DNA from: Flavobacterium sp.
GTDB lineage: Bacteria > Bacteroidota > Bacteroidia > Flavobacteriales > Flavobacteriaceae
NCBI GenBank assembly: GCA_030152225.1
Contig: JASLHL010000102.1
Span: forward strand, 1 to 13,616
Length of the DNA: 13,616 nucleotides
Reading direction: 5' to 3'
Below, in pieces: positions 7,845 to 13,616 of the stretch. Positions within the stretch are counted from its first letter, which is position 1, and the number at the start of each line of letters is the position of its first letter. The notes under the pieces are model-generated. The model made no database searches and was not told the origin of the DNA. It was given only the letters and a program-made list of their open reading frames with translations. The position numbers were made by a program, and so were the translations under genes.

Positions 7845-8546
7845 TAATGTACTTAGATCTGTATTGGATTGAACTTCATATGCGGGTTTGTTTTGCTCAA
7901 AGATACGCGCTGGGAGTGTCCCTTCCAGTACAATGCGATCTCCTGTGACTTTTAGCCAACTTCCCTCTCTCAATCCAACCACTGGCTGTGAATTGATGGT
8001 GTGAAATTCATTGATTCTTGTTTCTCGTGTTTCACCCATATGGGTTGATCCTTCAATAGGATCTAAATAATGAGGATTAATGTTAAAAGGAACTAATCCA
8101 AAGGTTTTGAAAGAAGGTGGATAGGTGATTGGCATGTCATTGGTTGTTTCCATGGTCAACCCACAAATATTACTCCCTGCACTACAACCTAAATAAGGAG
8201 TCCCCTTATTGACAACCGCAGTAATGGTTTGTACCAAATCATGGGCGTATAGTTGTTTGACCAATAAAAAGGTATTACCACCTCCTGTAAAAATACCTGA
8301 TGCTTCTTGAATCGCCGCTTTGGGATCGTCAAATTCATGAAGACCTTTTACCTGTACGTTGATAGGCTCAAGTGCTTCTCTTACTTTTGCAGTGTACGCC
8401 TCATGACTAATGCCTCCTGGACGAGCATACGGTATAAAAATAATCGTTGATCCCGCAGTAAAGTGATCCTGTAACGTAGGTAATAAGTACTCCAAATACC
8501 CTTGATTGTGTAAGGTTGATGTACTGGCTATGATAATGTTTCTCAT
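7839..8546 (-). CDS. pepE: Dipeptidase E (alpha-aspartyl dipeptidase, peptidase family S51)
   Basis: Cytoplasmic serine peptidase that cleaves dipeptides with an N-terminal aspartate, used in peptide recycling. It has 235 residues, close to the 229 of enterobacterial PepE. The catalytic triad known from Salmonella PepE (Ser120, His157, Glu192) is recovered with a constant offset of two: Ser122 in GCSAGSN, His159 in NINPHYLDP, and Glu194 in GLREGSW. The glycine-rich FTGGGNTF stretch at about 86-93, conserved in the family, is also present. The frame starts at the ATG at 8546 and no signal peptide is seen. It is transcribed alone, convergent with the tRNA cluster. A TATTTTTG -7 box lies 21 nt before the start. 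Confidence 0.95.
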   Translation of the reverse strand: MRNIIIASTSTLHNQGYLEYLLPTLQDHFTAGSTIIFIPYARPGGISHEAYTAKVREALEPINVQVKGLHEFDDPKAAIQEASGIFTGGGNTFLLVKQLYAHDLVQTITAVVNKGTPYLGCSAGSNICGLTMETTNDMPITYPPSFKTFGLVPFNINPHYLDPIEGSTHMGETRETRINEFHTINSQPVVGLREGSWLKVTGDRIVLEGTLPARIFEQNKPAYEVQSNTDLSTLK

Positions 8547-8566
8547 AATTATTCCATTTGAAGTAA

Positions 8567-8574
8567 CAAAAATA
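8567..8574 (-). promoter_or_regulatory. Candidate -7 box of pepE
   Basis: The minus strand reads TATTTTTG, matching TAnnTTTG, 20 nt before the pepE ATG. A leader of about 15 nt would result. No TTG is present at the usual -33 distance, so the assignment is moderate. Confidence 0.45.
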
Positions 8575-8652
8575 GCCTTTATTCGTCAAATGGAAAAGAG
8601 AGTTAAGGTTCGATTCTTTTTACATTTAACATAACTTTACACGATTAAAATT

Positions 8653-8681
8653 TTGCTTTATGCGATTATAAGATATTTTTA
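8653..8681 (+). promoter_or_regulatory. Candidate promoter of the CarboxypepD_reg-like gene
   Basis: TTG at 8653-8655 is followed after 18 nt by TATTTTTA at 8674-8681, a one-base departure from TAnnTTTG. The start of transcription would be near 8686, about 20 nt before the ATG at 8706. Confidence 0.4.
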
Positions 8682-8705
8682 CAGACTTCATTAATATAGT
8701 AGTAG

Positions 8706-9470
8706 ATGAAATTAATTTTAACTTTTTTGTTGTTGATAGTAGGCGTAGGAGTGCTCGCTCAAGATCGGGTTGCTTTACACGGGAAAATTGTTTCTCGAAG
8801 CAAAAACCTCAAGGATATTTACGTATCCAATATCAACACAGGAGATGCTTTAATGACGGAGCAAGGGGGGTATTTTACTATTCAAGCACAAGAAAATGAT
8901 ACGTTGATGTTCTCAGGACCTCTGTTTATTGGCTACCGCTATGTTTTAGACGACATTGATTTTAAACGCGATATTGTTCTAATTCCTTTAGAACCCAATG
9001 ACTTGAATCTTCAACTGAACGAAATTGTTATTACACATATTTCTTCTTCGTCTTTGGGGCTTGTCCCTGAAAATGTAAGGCGTTATACCCCAGCGGAAAG
9101 ACGACTCTACACGGCCACTTCCGGAAGTGGAATTATCCCAGTGAGCGCAATTGTCAATTGGATTAGCGGGCGTACAGCCATGTTGAAGAAAGCGCTGAAA
9201 TATGAAAAACAAGAGATGAGAAAAGAGAAGTTCTTGAGTATCATGGATGAATATACCTTGATTAAAGACTACAGCATCCCGAAAGATTACGTTGTCGGTT
9301 TTGCTTATTTTGTTTCGGATGACGATCTCATGTCTAGTTTACTGACCACAAGTATGGTTGAAAAAGAGAAAGTTTCTTCTAGAACGGGAGTTTTAGCATT
9401 GGAATTTTTAGATTTGCTTGGGGATAAAATAGAAACAGCGCCTTTAAAAGATACTTTAACAATCGAATAG
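8706..9470 (+). CDS. Exported CarboxypepD_reg-like domain protein of unknown function
   Basis: A 254-residue protein with a clear Sec signal peptide (MKLILTFLLLIVGVGVLAQ, cleavage probably after LA at about residue 18). Residues about 22-110 look like the carboxypeptidase regulatory-like beta-sandwich found at the N-terminus of flavobacterial TonB-dependent receptors. It contains HGKIVSRSKNLKDIYVSNINTGDALMTEQ in two-strand rhythm, GGYFTIQA, and the closing NEIVIT. No plug or barrel follows. The remaining ~140 residues are mostly helical and charged, with no motif I know. Stand-alone proteins of this form are common and uncharacterised in Flavobacteriia. They are likely periplasmic or attached to the envelope. 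It is separated from tatA by 75 nt with its own promoter-like box, so co-transcription with tatA is uncertain. Confidence 0.8.
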   Translation: MKLILTFLLLIVGVGVLAQDRVALHGKIVSRSKNLKDIYVSNINTGDALMTEQGGYFTIQAQENDTLMFSGPLFIGYRYVLDDIDFKRDIVLIPLEPNDLNLQLNEIVITHISSSSLGLVPENVRRYTPAERRLYTATSGSGIIPVSAIVNWISGRTAMLKKALKYEKQEMRKEKFLSIMDEYTLIKDYSIPKDYVVGFAYFVSDDDLMSSLLTTSMVEKEKVSSRTGVLALEFLDLLGDKIETAPLKDTLTIE

Positions 9471-9515
9471 GGAAATTAAAGTCTATAGATAGTAAATAAA
9501 AAATAATAAACTTTG

Positions 9516-9523
9516 TAGATTTG
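9516..9523 (+). promoter_or_regulatory. Candidate -7 box of the tatA-PAP2 pair
   Basis: TAGATTTG matches TAnnTTTG fully and lies 22 nt before the tatA ATG at 9546. The AT-rich sequence upstream has no clear TTG at -33 distance. Confidence 0.5.
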
Positions 9524-9545
9524 TAACGTAACTAAAAATAGAGGT

Positions 9546-9851
9546 ATGTTTGGAATAGGAGGAGGAGAGCTTTTTTTTATCATATTAATCATTTTAATGC
9601 TTTTTGGTTCTGATAAGGTACCAGAAATGGCTCGCGCTTTTGGTAAGTTCATGGCTCAAGTGAAAAATGCAACGAATGACATCAAGCACGAAATCAATAA
9701 GAGCGCGGATGAATCAGGTATAAAAAAAGACATAGAAGACGCTTTAAACTTGGATGAGCATATTAATCCAATAAAGGATATTCAGCAAGAAATTGAAAAG
9801 CAAAAAGAAGATATTGAAGATATTACAGGTCCAATAAAAAGAAGAAATTAA
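9546..9851 (+). CDS. tatA: Twin-arginine translocase subunit TatA/TatE
   Basis: A pore-forming subunit of the Tat system, which moves folded proteins across the inner membrane together with TatC (not in this window). The 101-residue protein has the family layout. A short N-terminal transmembrane helix (about residues 6-20, FGIGGGELFFIILIILMLFG) is followed by the FG hinge and an amphipathic helix starting SDKVPEMARAFGKFM, and then a charged, coil-rich tail (about 45-101). GGGEL and the PE of the amphipathic helix are typical. Lengths of 60-100 residues are usual for TatA. The stop overlaps the start of the PAP2 gene by one base (TAATG), indicating a two-gene operon with translational coupling. 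TatA and TatB are hard to separate on sequence; the short tail and GGGE start favour TatA. Confidence 0.93.
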   Translation: MFGIGGGELFFIILIILMLFGSDKVPEMARAFGKFMAQVKNATNDIKHEINKSADESGIKKDIEDALNLDEHINPIKDIQQEIEKQKEDIEDITGPIKRRN

Positions 9852-10420
9852 TGTTAGATCGCCTTATTCAACTAGACAAAGAGTGGTTGATTTTTTTTAA
9901 TGGATTAGGTAGCGAAGCCTATGATCCTTTTTGGTTATTCATTACAAAGCAGTTCAATTGGATTCCCTTTTTTGTCCTACTAGTCTATTTAACCTACCGC
10001 AAAGTTTCTTTGAAAAAGCTTGGCGTTATTATCTTGCTGTTGGCAGGATTGGTTACTTTTACAGATCAAATGACCAATGTAGTGAAATATGCTGTAGCAC
10101 GTCCTAGGCCGTGTAATACGGAAGATATTCAAAGCTTGATCCGCATTGTGAAATGCAGCCCTAGTTTGAGCTTCTTTTCTGGACATGCTTCCAATTCCAT
10201 GGCGAATATGCTGTTTATGTTTATGCTGCTGAGACGCTATTATAAACACGCCTATTTGGTCTTCCTATTTCCCTTGATTTTTGCCTATAGTAGAATATAC
10301 TTGACGATGCACTTCCCTCTTGATATTTTAGTAGGGTATTGCTTCGGATTAGTTTCAGGAACACTCTTCTATCAAATCTTCTTGTGGATTGAAAGAAAAT
10401 ACGATAACAAATTGATATAA
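9851..10420 (+). CDS. PAP2-family membrane phosphatase (lipid phosphatase)
   Basis: An integral membrane phosphatase of the type-2 phosphatidic acid phosphatase superfamily, with 189 residues and about five hydrophobic segments. All three catalytic motifs are intact: KYAVARPRP (Lys79, Arg86, Pro87), FFSGH (Ser110, Gly111, nucleophile region His112) and SRIYLTMHFPLD (Arg148, catalytic His154, Asp158). Related proteins dephosphorylate lipid phosphates such as undecaprenyl diphosphate or phosphatidylglycerol phosphate. The substrate cannot be read from the sequence. The start ATG shares its A with the tatA stop codon, and a terminator follows 1 nt after the stop. Context suggests cell-envelope maintenance. 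Confidence 0.93.
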   Translation: MLDRLIQLDKEWLIFFNGLGSEAYDPFWLFITKQFNWIPFFVLLVYLTYRKVSLKKLGVIILLLAGLVTFTDQMTNVVKYAVARPRPCNTEDIQSLIRIVKCSPSLSFFSGHASNSMANMLFMFMLLRRYYKHAYLVFLFPLIFAYSRIYLTMHFPLDILVGYCFGLVSGTLFYQIFLWIERKYDNKLI

Positions 10421-10460
10421 CAAAAAAGGGATTGGCCGTTCAAAGCCAATCCCTTTTTTG
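10421..10460. terminator. Bidirectional terminator shared by the PAP2 and O-methyltransferase genes
   Basis: A perfect 16-bp stem: CAAAAAAGGGATTGGC at 10421-10436 and its complement at 10445-10460, with an 8-nt loop. A-run and T-run flanks allow action in both directions. It begins directly after the PAP2 stop and ends 1 nt before the stop codon of the convergent methyltransferase gene (10464-10462). Confidence 0.92.
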
Positions 10461-10461
10461 T

Positions 10462-11103
10462 TTATCGTACACGAGATACGGTTAGCCCGTCTCGAATTGG
10501 AAGAAGAATCGTTTCTACACGAGGATCTTCTTTTAGTAGCTTGTTGTATTGATCTAACGCCAAGGTACTTTTGTCATTGGCCTTTATTTCTTCAATTACC
10601 TTTCCAGACCACAACACATTATCGGATAAGATAAGGCCGCCAGGATTCATTTTACCTATGATTAATTCAAAGTAATTGCTGTAGTTTTTCTTATCAGCAT
10701 CGATAAAGACTAAATCGTATGTTTTGTCTAGTTGCGGAATAATGTCCAAGGCACTTCCTATGTGTTGAGTGATTTGTTTACCATAGGGAGATAGATCAAA
10801 ATACTTGCGTTGAAAATCGTATAATTCCTCATTGACGTCAATGGTATCTAAGGTTCCTTCCGCTTTTAGGCCTTCGGCTAAGCTCAGGGTAGCATATCCT
10901 GTAAAGGTGCCGATTTCCAAAATATGAGTTGGGTGTACTAATTTGGAAATCATACTTAAAAAACGCCCTTGAAAATGCCCACTCAACATACGGGGTTGCA
11001 GTACTTTTTGGTGTGTCTCCTTGTCGAGTTGCGCGAGTAAGTCAGGTTCATTTTCACTGTGATTTGCCGCGTATTCTTCTAATTCTTTGGATATAAAGTG
11101 CAT
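10462..11103 (-). CDS. Class I SAM-dependent O-methyltransferase (catechol-O-MT-like)
   Basis: A soluble enzyme moving a methyl group from S-adenosylmethionine to a hydroxyl acceptor. At 213 residues it matches the YrrM/COG4122 and caffeoyl-CoA O-methyltransferase-like group (typically 210-230). The SAM-binding motif I is ILEIGTFTGYATLSLA at about residues 61-76 (Glu63, Gly65). DTIDVNEE at about 86-93 carries the acidic ribose-binding region. FIDADKKNY at 133-141 and LSDNVLWSG at 159-167 hold the metal-binding Asp135, Asp161 and Asn162. It has no signal peptide. It is monocistronic and convergent with the PAP2 gene. The acceptor is unknown; related enzymes include tRNA 5-hydroxyuridine methyltransferase TrmR, a possible role not provable here. 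Confidence 0.92.
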   Translation of the reverse strand: MHFISKELEEYAANHSENEPDLLAQLDKETHQKVLQPRMLSGHFQGRFLSMISKLVHPTHILEIGTFTGYATLSLAEGLKAEGTLDTIDVNEELYDFQRKYFDLSPYGKQITQHIGSALDIIPQLDKTYDLVFIDADKKNYSNYFELIIGKMNPGGLILSDNVLWSGKVIEEIKANDKSTLALDQYNKLLKEDPRVETILLPIRDGLTVSRVR

Positions 11104-11138
11104 ATAAGAAACAATTTTAAATGATGGGAATTGAGATG

Positions 11139-11146
11139 CAAAGATA
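11139..11146 (-). promoter_or_regulatory. Candidate -7 box of the O-methyltransferase gene
   Basis: On the minus strand the sequence reads TATCTTTG, a full TAnnTTTG match, 35 nt upstream of the ATG at 11103. A -33 TTG at normal distance is not evident. Confidence 0.45.
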
Positions 11147-11258
11147 AAAGGCTTTTGGCAATTCAGCTCTATTTTGTCGATTTTATAAGAATGAAGACTA
11201 AATCCTCAAAACCAAAGAAAAAAATGGTACATTTAACTATCATCAAGAAGAATTGGTT

Positions 11259-12419
11259 ATGAAAATACTATGGAAATTCCTAAAGGGATTGATTATACTT
11301 CTAGCTGGAATAGTCCTTCTGGCTTATGTTTTTAAGGTAGATTACTTGTTTACCGCTGTGCGCACGATTTATTTTAATGGCTATAAAACGGCATTTTTAG
11401 ATGACTACCACTATTTTCCTACTCGAGAGATTCCCACAGGAGTGCCACAACCATGGCCTCTAGCTGCGGATTATAACACTGTTGAGCCAACAGCCATTTT
11501 GGCCGACACCCATAAAGAACTGCAAACCATAGCGTTTTTGATTATCAAAAACGATAGCATTTGGCATGAGAGTTACTATGATGGCTATACAGCGAATAGT
11601 AAAACCAATTCTTTTTCTATGGCAAAGAGCGTGGTTTCGGCTGCCTTGGGAAAAGCACTGCAACGGGGGGAGATTAAGAGTTTAGATGATAAGGTAATTC
11701 AATATCTCCCAGAGCTAAAGGGAAAATACAACCAAGAGGTTACCGTGGGCGATTTGTCTTCAATGGCTTCTGGTTTGGATTGGGATGAGGGCTATTACAG
11801 TCCCTTTTCTGTGGTAACTCAAGCGTATTTTGACAAAGATTTGCGCAAGGTGATGATGGGGTTGGAAATTAAGGATCAACCAGGAAAAGAATTTAGCTAT
11901 AAAAGTGGCGATACGGAATTGCTAACGATGGTGCTTGAAAAAGCAACTGGACAAACGCTTTCTTCCTATGTTTCTGCTTATTTTTGGAAACCAATGGGAG
12001 CGGATCACGATGCATTATGGCAAATCGACCACAAGGGAGACGGAATCGAAAAATCGTACTGTTGTTTTACCAGTGGAGCACGTGACTTTGCGCGATTTGG
12101 TAAATTATATAAGGACTTTGGTAAGTGGAAGGGTGAGCAAATTCTCGATAGTACTTTTATTGCAAAATCAATTGTCCCTCGTTTCGAAGCGAGCCCCGAA
12201 TATGGATATGGGTGGTGGTTGAAGCAATACAACGGACAAGATTTTTTCTATATGCGTGGTCACCTCGGTCAATTTACTATTGTATCTCCCAAAGATAACG
12301 TCATAATTGTGCGACTAGGTCATATCAAAGGGGTCCAAACTGAAGAAGATCCTCATAGTAATGATTTGTATACCTATATTGATGAAGCTTATAAAATGTT
12401 AGCTCAACGAAAAAAATAA
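11259..12419 (+). CDS. Membrane-anchored serine hydrolase of the beta-lactamase (class C/NylB/EstB) family
   Basis: A 386-residue protein that starts with a membrane anchor or uncleaved signal (about residues 4-25, ILWKFLKGLIILLAGIVLLAY), placing the hydrolase domain in the periplasm. The penicilloyl-serine hydrolase motifs are: SMAK (Ser120, Lys123) as the SxxK nucleophile, YKS (Tyr214) as the YxN-like second motif, and the third motif GHLGQ (His335-Leu-Gly) replacing the usual KTG. This set is seen in 6-aminohexanoate-oligomer hydrolase-like and esterase-like members, so amide or ester hydrolysis is more likely than beta-lactam resistance. A TTG two codons upstream (11253) is in frame, but the ATG at 11259 is the more likely start. 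The gene lies 2 nt before the exonuclease gene, forming an operon. The substrate is unknown. Confidence 0.9.
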   Translation: MKILWKFLKGLIILLAGIVLLAYVFKVDYLFTAVRTIYFNGYKTAFLDDYHYFPTREIPTGVPQPWPLAADYNTVEPTAILADTHKELQTIAFLIIKNDSIWHESYYDGYTANSKTNSFSMAKSVVSAALGKALQRGEIKSLDDKVIQYLPELKGKYNQEVTVGDLSSMASGLDWDEGYYSPFSVVTQAYFDKDLRKVMMGLEIKDQPGKEFSYKSGDTELLTMVLEKATGQTLSSYVSAYFWKPMGADHDALWQIDHKGDGIEKSYCCFTSGARDFARFGKLYKDFGKWKGEQILDSTFIAKSIVPRFEASPEYGYGWWLKQYNGQDFFYMRGHLGQFTIVSPKDNVIIVRLGHIKGVQTEEDPHSNDLYTYIDEAYKMLAQRKK

Positions 12420-12421
12420 CC

Positions 12422-13135
12422 ATGTTAGATCGAATTAATTTAGCACATATTCTATTTTTAGATATTGAAACAGTTCCACAAGAGCGTGAATTTGGCTTAT
12501 TAGAACCTGAAGTTCAGGAATTGTATGAGGAGAAAACGCGCTATCAACGCAAAGGTGAAATTCCCGCGGAAGAGTTTTATGCGCATGCGGGTATTTGGGC
12601 TGAATTCGGAAGAATTGTTTGCCTGTCTGTAGGCTACTTTACGTATAAGATGGGAGAACGTCAGTTTAGAACGACTTCTTTTGTTGGAGAAGAAGTAAAT
12701 ATTCTTCAATCGTTTGCCAACCTGTTGCATGCTCATTTCAATCGAGGGGAACACCTGTTATGCGGACACAATGCCAAGGAATTCGATTTTCCATATATCG
12801 CGCGTCGCATGATTATTCATGGAGTCAAAGTACCAGCTAAATTAAACTTAATGGGGAGAAAACCGTGGGAGGTTCCTCATTTGGATACGATGGAGATGTG
12901 GAAGTTTGGCGATTATAAACACTATACGTCTCTCAAATTATTGGCCCATATTTTACAGATTCCCTCTCCAAAAGATGATATACACGGAGCTGATGTAGCT
13001 CGGGTGTACTATGTTGACCAAGATATGGACCGCATTGTTCGCTATTGTGAAAAAGATGTCATTACAGTAGCTCAAATTGTATTGCGTTTAAGAGGGGAAG
13101 CAATTTTAGAGGAAGAGGAATTACTATCGGTCTAA
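12422..13135 (+). CDS. Predicted 3'-5' exonuclease, PolB-like DEDDy family
   Basis: A cytoplasmic nuclease of 237 residues with a ribonuclease H-like fold, similar to the proofreading domain of family-B DNA polymerases (the COG3298 / DNA_pol_B_exo2 group) but without a polymerase domain. The DEDDy residues can be placed: Exo I in FLDIETV (Asp14, Glu16), Exo II in CGHNAKEFDFPYI (Asp122), and Exo III in YCEKDVI (Tyr208, Asp212). These bind the two metal ions. Family members are common in Bacteroidota and mostly uncharacterised. A role in DNA or RNA end trimming is inferred from the fold. The ATG lies 2 nt after the stop of the serine hydrolase gene, so the two are co-transcribed although their functions look unrelated. 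No hairpin directly follows the stop. Confidence 0.92.
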   Translation: MLDRINLAHILFLDIETVPQEREFGLLEPEVQELYEEKTRYQRKGEIPAEEFYAHAGIWAEFGRIVCLSVGYFTYKMGERQFRTTSFVGEEVNILQSFANLLHAHFNRGEHLLCGHNAKEFDFPYIARRMIIHGVKVPAKLNLMGRKPWEVPHLDTMEMWKFGDYKHYTSLKLLAHILQIPSPKDDIHGADVARVYYVDQDMDRIVRYCEKDVITVAQIVLRLRGEAILEEEELLSV

Positions 13136-13161
13136 AAAAAATAGTTAAAAATATTCGTAAA

Positions 13162-13195
13162 TTTGCTTTTTATAAAAAAATAATTTCTAGCTTTG
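13162..13195 (+). promoter_or_regulatory. Promoter of the leader region upstream of the right-edge gene
   Basis: TTTG at 13162-13165 is followed after 22 nt by TAGCTTTG at 13188-13195, a full Bacteroidota -33/-7 arrangement. Transcription would begin near 13200. The upstream element is itself part of TAAATTTG (13158-13165), which could be a second, earlier -7 box. Nothing but the short ORFs described next lies between this promoter and the gene at the right edge. Confidence 0.7.
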
Positions 13196-13225
13196 TACGC
13201 AGTAAAAAACAGAGAAAAATATACA

Positions 13226-13306
13226 ATGTTAACAATTCAATCTTATTTTCATAAATCAATGTGGTATTCAGCTCCAGAGGTGGATGGATTGAGATTGTTA
13301 TTTTAA
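13226..13306 (+). CDS. Candidate leader peptide 1 (26 codons)
   Basis: Short open frame with peptide MLTIQSYFHKSMWYSAPEVD and then GLRLLF, about 25 nt after the expected transcript start and followed 27 nt later by a terminator hairpin. The start context is ATACAATG in A-rich sequence. The stretch CAGAGG at 13275-13280, inside the frame, is complementary to CCTCTG at 13339-13344 in the 5' arm of that terminator. A second segment, AACAGAG at 13208-13214, matches CTCTGTT at 13340-13346. There is no run of one amino acid naming a controlling tRNA. Translation is unproven. It could equally be a non-coding leader RNA. Confidence 0.35.
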   Translation: MLTIQSYFHKSMWYSAPEVDGLRLLF

Positions 13307-13332
13307 AAGACATAAAATAATAAACGATATAC

Positions 13333-13369
13333 AAAAAGCCTCTGTTGATTAAACAGTGGCTTTTTTTTT
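13333..13369 (+). terminator. Intrinsic terminator 1 of the leader region
   Basis: The stem pairs AAAAAGCC-T-CTGTT (13333-13346) with AACAG-T-GGCTTTTT (13352-13365), with one T-T mismatch and a GATTA loop, followed by a T-run to 13369. It could end transcripts of the exonuclease operon reading through from upstream, or act as the first attenuator of the leader promoter. It has clear plus-strand polarity because of the nine-T tail. Confidence 0.85.
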
Positions 13370-13381
13370 AACTATAATACA

Positions 13382-13498
13382 ATGAGAACGCAAATTCAGT
13401 ATCTATCGAACCCAGTATGTATGATGTGGATGTTTATTAAACATTCGCCTAATCGCTCGTTACCAGAACTGAAGCAAAAATCATCGTGTTTTTTTTAA
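13382..13498 (+). CDS. Candidate leader peptide 2 (38 codons)
   Basis: Short open frame with peptide MRTQIQYLSNPVCMMWMFIK, followed by a hydrophilic tail ending SSCFF. The ATG is only 12 nt after the T-run of terminator 1 and I see no TAnnTTTG promoter of its own, so it would be transcribed by readthrough of that terminator. Its start context is again ATACAATG. Within the frame, TTACCAGAA at 13460-13468 can pair with TTTTGGTAA at 13530-13538 (nine pairs, one G-U), which overlaps the 5' arm of terminator 2. The frame resembles leader peptide 1 near the N-terminus (M-x-T, IQ, Y) and has a Met-Trp. Translation is unproven. Confidence 0.35.
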   Translation: MRTQIQYLSNPVCMMWMFIKHSPNRSLPELKQKSSCFF

Positions 13499-13523
13499 TA
13501 AAAATAATTCAATGTAATATTTC

Positions 13524-13568
13524 AAGTCCTTTTGGTAACGTACGACGACCAAAAGGACTTTTTTTTTG
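13524..13568 (+). terminator. Intrinsic terminator 2, directly upstream of the right-edge gene
   Basis: A perfect 13-bp stem: AAGTCCTTTTGGT at 13524-13536 with ACCAAAAGGACTT at 13548-13560, an 11-nt loop and an uninterrupted T-run to 13567. It ends about 32 nt before the ATG at 13600, with no gene end between, so it fits an attenuator in the leader of the following gene better than an end-of-operon terminator. Confidence 0.9.
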
Positions 13569-13599
13569 AGGTAAAGTGTCGTATTTAAAACAAGAAAAA

Positions 13600-13616
13600 A
13601 TGAGTAAAAAAGTAGT
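13600..13616 (+). CDS. Start of a gene cut by the right edge (MSKKVV...)
   Basis: An ATG in A-rich context (CAAGAAAAAATG) is followed by AGT AAA AAA GTA GT, giving MSKKVV with the last codon incomplete but valine whatever the third base. Only six codons are visible, so no function can be given. The placement behind two leader-like ORFs and two terminators suggests it is the gene under attenuation control. The reading frame could in principle close just beyond the edge. Confidence 0.45.

Noticed and set aside
11259..12419. Beta-lactamase resistance gene
   Set aside because: The SxxK motif is present, but the YKS and HLG motifs and the membrane anchor fit the NylB/esterase-like hydrolases and not a class C beta-lactamase with YxN and KTG.
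13371..13384. TATAAT-like sequence (ACTATAATACA) as a promoter for the second short ORF
   Set aside because: The sigma-70 style TATAAT hexamer is not the Bacteroidota -7 element, occurs easily in AT-rich DNA, and would place the transcription start inside the ORF.

Overview
The window looks like a stretch of a Flavobacteriaceae (Bacteroidota) chromosome. The evidence is AT-rich intergenic DNA, promoters of the TTG / TAnnTTTG type, A-rich leaders instead of strong Shine-Dalgarno sites, a CarboxypepD_reg-like exported protein, and protein styles typical of Flavobacteriia. A Myroides-like genus is my guess and is not proven by the sequence.

Layout. (1) 1-418, minus: N-terminal part of a NodB-family polysaccharide deacetylase that runs off the left edge. 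(2) 765-6956, minus: a tight four-gene operon in the order GbsR/MarR-type regulator, periplasmic adaptor lipoprotein, RND (HAE1/AcrB-type) pump, outer-membrane factor lipoprotein. Gaps are 5, 3 and 1 nt, and a hairpin terminator follows at 706-741. An imperfect 24-bp palindrome lies between the promoter elements of the regulator gene, suggesting autoregulation. (3) 6997-7471: a gene-poor stretch with two palindromic elements. (4) 7515-7807, plus: three tRNA-Gly(UCC) genes in a precise 110-bp tandem repeat, with a good Bacteroidota promoter and a terminator shared with the convergent pepE gene. (5) 7839-8546, minus: dipeptidase E (peptidase S51). (6) 8706-10420, plus: a CarboxypepD_reg-like exported protein, then tatA and a PAP2 phosphatase overlapping by one base. 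(7) 10462-11103, minus: a class I SAM-dependent O-methyltransferase sharing a terminator with the PAP2 gene. (8) 11259-13135, plus: a membrane-anchored beta-lactamase-fold serine hydrolase and a PolB-like 3'-5' exonuclease, separated by 2 nt. (9) 13136-13616: no long ORF, but a promoter, two short leader-like ORFs each followed by an intrinsic terminator, and the first six codons of a gene at the right edge.

The protein-coding part is ordinary housekeeping and efflux content. The most interesting part is the right end. It has the architecture of a tandem transcription attenuator: promoter, 26-codon ORF, terminator, 38-codon ORF with no promoter of its own that I can see, terminator, then a gene starting MSKKVV. 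In both modules a segment inside the short ORF can pair with the 5' arm of the following terminator, as an antiterminator would. The two short ORFs share the start context ATACAATG and some residues. This is inferred from sequence alone and needs comparative and transcript data.
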